The translations under genes were made by a program, and so were the position numbers. A stretch of DNA of 13,915 nucleotides from Saprospiraceae bacterium (GTDB lineage Bacteria > Bacteroidota > Bacteroidia > Chitinophagales > Saprospiraceae): positions 1 to 13,915 of the forward strand of contig JACMLK010000426.1 in the NCBI GenBank assembly GCA_014379665.1, written 5' to 3'. Positions 12,554-13,915 of this stretch are shown piece after piece (positions within the stretch are counted from its first letter, which is position 1; each line of letters opens with the position of its first letter). The notes under the pieces were generated by a model, which saw only the letters and a list, made by a program, of their open reading frames with translations, made no database searches and was not told the origin of the DNA.

Positions 12554-13915
12554 ATGATAAAGAACATTTTAATCATAGCAATTTTAATTTTTCCTGTTTT
12601 TTCAGATGCACAATCGTTTTGGAAAAAAACAGTTTTATCCAACATACAATCCAGATCAGGAGAAGAAAGGACCATCATACCTGATAAATATGAGACTTTC
12701 TCATTGGATTTTAAGGGATTGCAAAAATATCTTTTGCAAGCTCCTTTAGAAACAGCACCCAATAGGAAAACATCAGAATTATTGCTCGATATACCCATGC
12801 CAGACGGCAAACTGGAGAAATTTAAAATTTACGAATCGCCTGTAATGGATAAAGGTATATCAGCCAGATATCCTTCTATAAAATCTTATAAAGGATACCA
12901 GCTATCAGATAAATCTGCCCACATAAGATTTTCATTATCTCCAAATGGTTTCCATGCGGGTATCGATCAAATAGATGGTGAAAAATATATTGATCCGTTT
13001 TCAAGTAAAAATACAGATGACTATATTGTGTACAATGTTCGTGATCACAACCCTGATACCTACAAAGGAGTGGATCTTTGTGGTGTGGATGATGTAGACA
13101 GGTCACATTCCATTGTAAACGGACCGGCTTCAAGATTTGCGGGAGAAGTGGAATTAAGAGAGTATAAAATGGCGATGGCCTGCACAGGAGAATGGGGTGT
13201 AAAAAGAGGCACTGTGGAAAAATGTTTGGCTGACATAAATACTATGATGATTCGGATGAATCTCATTTATGAAACTGAAATGGCCATGAGATTTGTCATC
13301 ATTGACGATAATGATAAGCTTATTTTTTTGAATCCTTTAACTGATCCTTATGAAGACTCTGATGAAGGAAAAAAATTGGTCGGACTCAATACAAGTAAAA
13401 TTAACGCATTGATACCTTCATCATCTTATGATATCGGACACGTATTATCTGTATGTTTTGATATTGGGGGAGTGGCACAAGGTGGATCAGCCTGCCAGTC
13501 CAATAAAGGCAATGGAGTCACATGCAACAATAATAATGATCTGACCAGTATTGTTACAAGAGTTTTGGCACATGAGGTGGGTCACCAGTTTGGAGCATCT
13601 CATACGTGGAATATTTGTACCTCCTCAGCGGATCAAAGGGCACCGGGAACCGCCTTTGAGCCCGGTAGTGGCAGCACCATCATGTCTTATGCAGGTACTT
13701 GTGGTACAGATAATGTCGTAACAAATGAAGATGCATATTTTCACGTGGGATCATTGGATCAGATGTATGAAAAAACCACAACAGGTGGTAATGCATATAC
13801 CTGTGCGGACAAAATTGCCACCGGTAATCATTTTCCTGTCCTTAGTATGCCTGTCAAAAGTTATGTGATTCCCGTTTCTACTCCGTTTGAATTAAGTGCA
13901 TCTGCCACAGATGAA
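12554..13915 (+). CDS. Secreted reprolysin-like zinc metalloprotease (C-terminus outside window)
   Basis: The frame is open from ATG 12554 for 454 codons to the window edge. Residues 1-19 are a signal peptide (MIKNILIIAILIFPVFSDA, cleavage before QS). A propeptide-like region of about 190 residues follows. The catalytic domain has the zinc motif HEVGHQFGASH (H340, E341, H344, H350) and a Met-turn, GSTIMSYAG, with M377. This is the metzincin arrangement of the M12B/reprolysin-like family found widely in Bacteroidota. A cysteine-rich stretch before the motif (SACQSNKGNGVTC) may hold disulfides. After residue 430 a new domain starts (FPVLSMPVKSYVIPVSTPFELSA), probably an Ig- or PKD-like repeat; a T9SS tail is likely further on but is not visible. 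It probably cleaves extracellular proteins. The ATG start is well placed 88 bases or so after the promoter. Confidence 0.9.
   Translation, partial: MIKNILIIAILIFPVFSDAQSFWKKTVLSNIQSRSGEERTIIPDKYETFSLDFKGLQKYLLQAPLETAPNRKTSELLLDIPMPDGKLEKFKIYESPVMDKGISARYPSIKSYKGYQLSDKSAHIRFSLSPNGFHAGIDQIDGEKYIDPFSSKNTDDYIVYNVRDHNPDTYKGVDLCGVDDVDRSHSIVNGPASRFAGEVELREYKMAMACTGEWGVKRGTVEKCLADINTMMIRMNLIYETEMAMRFVIIDDNDKLIFLNPLTDPYEDSDEGKKLVGLNTSKINALIPSSSYDIGHVLSVCFDIGGVAQGGSACQSNKGNGVTCNNNNDLTSIVTRVLAHEVGHQFGASHTWNICTSSADQRAPGTAFEPGSGSTIMSYAGTCGTDNVVTNEDAYFHVGSLDQMYEKTTTGGNAYTCADKIATGNHFPVLSMPVKSYVIPVSTPFELSASATDE

Noticed and set aside
12550..13266. Three minus-strand frames of 68-86 codons opposite the metalloprotease
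   Set aside because: The plus strand encodes an uninterrupted metzincin with signal peptide and zinc motif; the opposite frames show no domain.
1..13915. Anti-phage, CRISPR, transposon or biosynthetic cluster
   Set aside because: No Cas, restriction, toxin-antitoxin, transposase, NRPS/PKS genes or regular spaced repeats were seen on either strand; the lone phosphopantetheinyl transferase is not enough to infer a cluster.

Overview
The window reads as an ordinary chromosomal stretch from a member of the Bacteroidota, most likely Saprospiria or a close relative. The DNA is AT-rich. Secreted proteins carry signal peptides or lipoboxes, and one ends in a type IX secretion (T9SS) type A sorting domain with a YPNP motif. 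Several intergenic regions carry the Bacteroidota promoter pattern (TTG or TTTG, about 20 bases, TAnnTTTG), and strong Shine-Dalgarno sequences are scarce. Menaquinone is probably made by the futalosine route, since mqnA is present. No rRNA, tRNA, CRISPR array, intact insertion sequence or phage gene is visible.

Bases 1-6210 are all on the minus strand. In transcription order they hold a MATE-family exporter (6210-4873), a YciO/TsaC (Sua5-YrdC) protein (4740-4126), a 341-base gap with hairpins and a decayed-looking reading frame, a PlsC-type acyltransferase (3784-3218), a secreted CxxCH protein with a T9SS tail (3187-2366), chorismate dehydratase MqnA (2265-1507), and a large secreted FG-GAP/VCBS repeat protein with an ASPIC/UnbV segment (1253, running off the left edge). 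The acyltransferase and CxxCH genes are about 30 bases apart and may share a transcript.

Bases 6324-8531 (plus) encode an oligopeptidase B-like serine peptidase that appears to be a lipoprotein. It converges with a TetA-like MFS exporter (9936-8701, minus). A 12-bp hairpin lies just after the peptidase stop. The MFS gene has a candidate promoter with an operator-like palindrome.

Between the MFS gene and a seven-bladed WD40 protein (11199-10258, minus) there is a compact promoter, a roughly 70-base transcript and a strong intrinsic terminator, all on the minus strand. This is the best candidate for something undescribed here: a small RNA.

Bases 11298-12375 (plus) carry an Sfp-type 4'-phosphopantetheinyl transferase overlapped by 17 bases by a small lipoprotein gene. 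A well-formed promoter then precedes a secreted reprolysin-like zinc metalloprotease (12554, running off the right edge).

The genes do not form one recognisable pathway. The common theme is cell-envelope and secreted functions (two exporters, lipoproteins, T9SS-type secreted proteins) mixed with housekeeping enzymes. I found no convincing new multi-gene system.
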